64,000 nucleotides of DNA, taken from contig OX387204.1 in NCBI GenBank assembly GCA_947561715.1, forward strand, positions 2,795,001 to 2,859,000, read 5' to 3'. The DNA is from Ascidia mentula (Eukaryota > Chordata > Ascidiacea > Phlebobranchia > Ascidiidae). Positions 63,601-64,000 of the stretch are shown here, one piece after another. The notes under the pieces were generated by a model. The model had not been told where the DNA came from, made no database searches, and was given only the letters and a program-made list of their open reading frames with translations. Both the position numbers and the translations under genes were made by a program. Every line of letters begins with the position of its first letter. Positions within the stretch are counted from its first letter, which is position 1.

Positions 63601-63686
63601 TCGCTTGAACTATCCGTTGTTAGCCCGGCACTGACAAACGAGGCAGTCAGTGCAGTAATTAGATAACATACAACCACTGATAACAT
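51608..63686 (-). CDS. Goliath-family PA-TM-RING E3 ubiquitin ligase (RNF130/RNF150-like)
   Basis: Exons: 63537-63686, 62421-62627, 61488-61566, 61171-61294, 60773-60899, 59099-59250, 58521-58614, 54602-54679, 51608-51745; phases agree, 382 residues. These type I membrane ligases sit in endosomes and ubiquitinate cargo. The signal peptide is [20 protein letters not shown]. The protease-associated domain spans exons 2-4 ([43 protein letters not shown]). The membrane segment is in exon 5 ([20 protein letters not shown]). The RING-H2 spans exons 6-7: [24 protein letters not shown], then KVNVIKAL as in RNF130. The last two exons are acidic and Ser-rich ([20 protein letters not shown]) and end ESAEIKV. 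They fit by phase and composition only, so they are less certain. The RNF130 versus RNF150 assignment is not resolved. Confidence 0.87.
51746..54601. other. Last intron of the RING gene
   Basis: 2.9 kb with a short tandem repeat at 53105-53283 and a CAT microsatellite at 53637-53653. No coding frame of note is seen. Confidence 0.4.
53105..53283. repeat. Irregular tandem repeat, about 2.5 units
   Basis: Units start CGTTCCCAAAACTTGGTT at 53105, CGTTTCCAAAAGTTGGTT at 53193 and CGTTCCCAAAACTTGGTT at 53255. The first two share GAGGTTT-CAGG, GGCATTGCAGCCTAGCTGG and ATCA. Unit lengths are 88 and 62. Confidence 0.65.
56939..57045. mobile_element. 107-bp hAT-like miniature element
   Basis: The left end CAGTGTTTTCCAACC and the right end GGTTGGGAATCATTG are inverted repeats of the hAT CAGTG---CCAACC type. 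Flanks TTTTAAAC (56931-56938) and CTTTAAAC (57046-57053) match at 7 of 8 positions as a target-site duplication. Internal GTGGTACGC is repeated three times. Confidence 0.7.
57755..57820. repeat. Short dispersed repeat with GAAACGTCGGT motif, copy B
   Basis: Second copy of the repeat at 38374-38437, in a RING-gene intron, sharing GTTGAATA, GGCGAAACGTCGGTAAAT and the terminal TGCCAG. Confidence 0.5.
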
Positions 63687-64000
63687 GTTTATGAAAAGTC
63701 GTCTAAAAGAAGAAACACACGTAATAACACTGTTGAGGTTAAGGAAACGATACAAGTAACGTGCAACCAGTCAAATGAACACAACGTAATGCACGTTCGC
63801 TTTGTTGTGTTGCCGGTCATGTATGGAACAGATTTGCCTTCTTTCTTTCTTTCTTTCTCACTTGCTGCCTCAGTTTCGCTTGAACGGTCTCACGTGACAA
63901 ATTTTGCAAACAAATTTTACCAAAAAAATAAAGAAATTGCGCTAATATTATTTGGCAATGGGTTGTTTTTACAGGTCCGTTGGGCCATACCCACAATATG
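63687..64000. promoter_or_regulatory. RING-gene 5' region with CTTT microsatellite
   Basis: A good 3' splice site (TTCTTCTTTTAG, ending near 63705 on minus) lies just before the ATG, so a 5' untranslated exon or trans-spliced leader is possible. A CTTT repeat spans 63837-63859. The frame is open upstream to 63755 but only from a non-ATG codon. Confidence 0.4.

Overview
The window reads as a chromosomal segment of an ascidian (sea squirt), most likely the genus Ciona. It is AT-rich, with many short exons, small GT-AG introns and compact intergenic gaps. The strongest pointer is a complete voltage-sensing phosphatase whose N-terminus (PEISELWW), voltage sensor, [10 protein letters not shown] phosphatase loop and C2 domain closely follow the known Ciona protein Ci-VSP but are clearly not identical, so a congener such as C. 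savignyi fits. The species call is inference. All exon models come from reading splice sites, codon phase and family resemblance by eye.

Layout. 0-1.4 kb: minus-strand 5' part of an unrecognised gene, then an intronless PSMC3IP/HOP2. 2.5-3.6 kb: intronless IDH3A on plus. 4.6-20.6 kb: a 37-exon golgin-245/GOLGA4 homologue on minus, about 2151 residues, ending in a GRIP domain. 20.6-23.2 kb: gene-poor spacer with a long inverted-repeat hairpin. 23.2-44.7 kb: an old tandem segmental duplication. 43.8-49.2 kb: the intact voltage-sensing phosphatase on minus. 51.6-63.7 kb: a Goliath-type PA-TM-RING E3 ligase on minus, with large repeat-bearing introns.

The tandem duplication is the most informative structure. 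The ancestral unit was an SLC36 amino-acid transporter (plus), a CAP/GAPR-1-like gene (plus) and the 3' end of the VSP gene (minus). Both SLC36 copies stay open. The CAP gene survives only in unit 1 and is a relic in unit 2. The VSP 3' exons in unit 1 are decayed, while the unit 2 side carries the whole gene. In SLC36 copy 1, two exons of identical phase encode the same membrane segment and cannot be used together without a frameshift. Copy 2 has lost one of them, so the first gene appears able to make two transporter isoforms and the second only one.

Functionally the genes are mostly unrelated housekeeping or membrane-trafficking genes: mitochondrial TCA enzyme, trans-Golgi tether, meiotic recombination factor, transporters, voltage-gated lipid phosphatase and ubiquitin ligase. 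Transposon traces are small non-autonomous hAT-like elements, one with a perfect 8-bp target-site duplication, plus several dispersed short repeats. No tRNA, rRNA or CRISPR was recognised.
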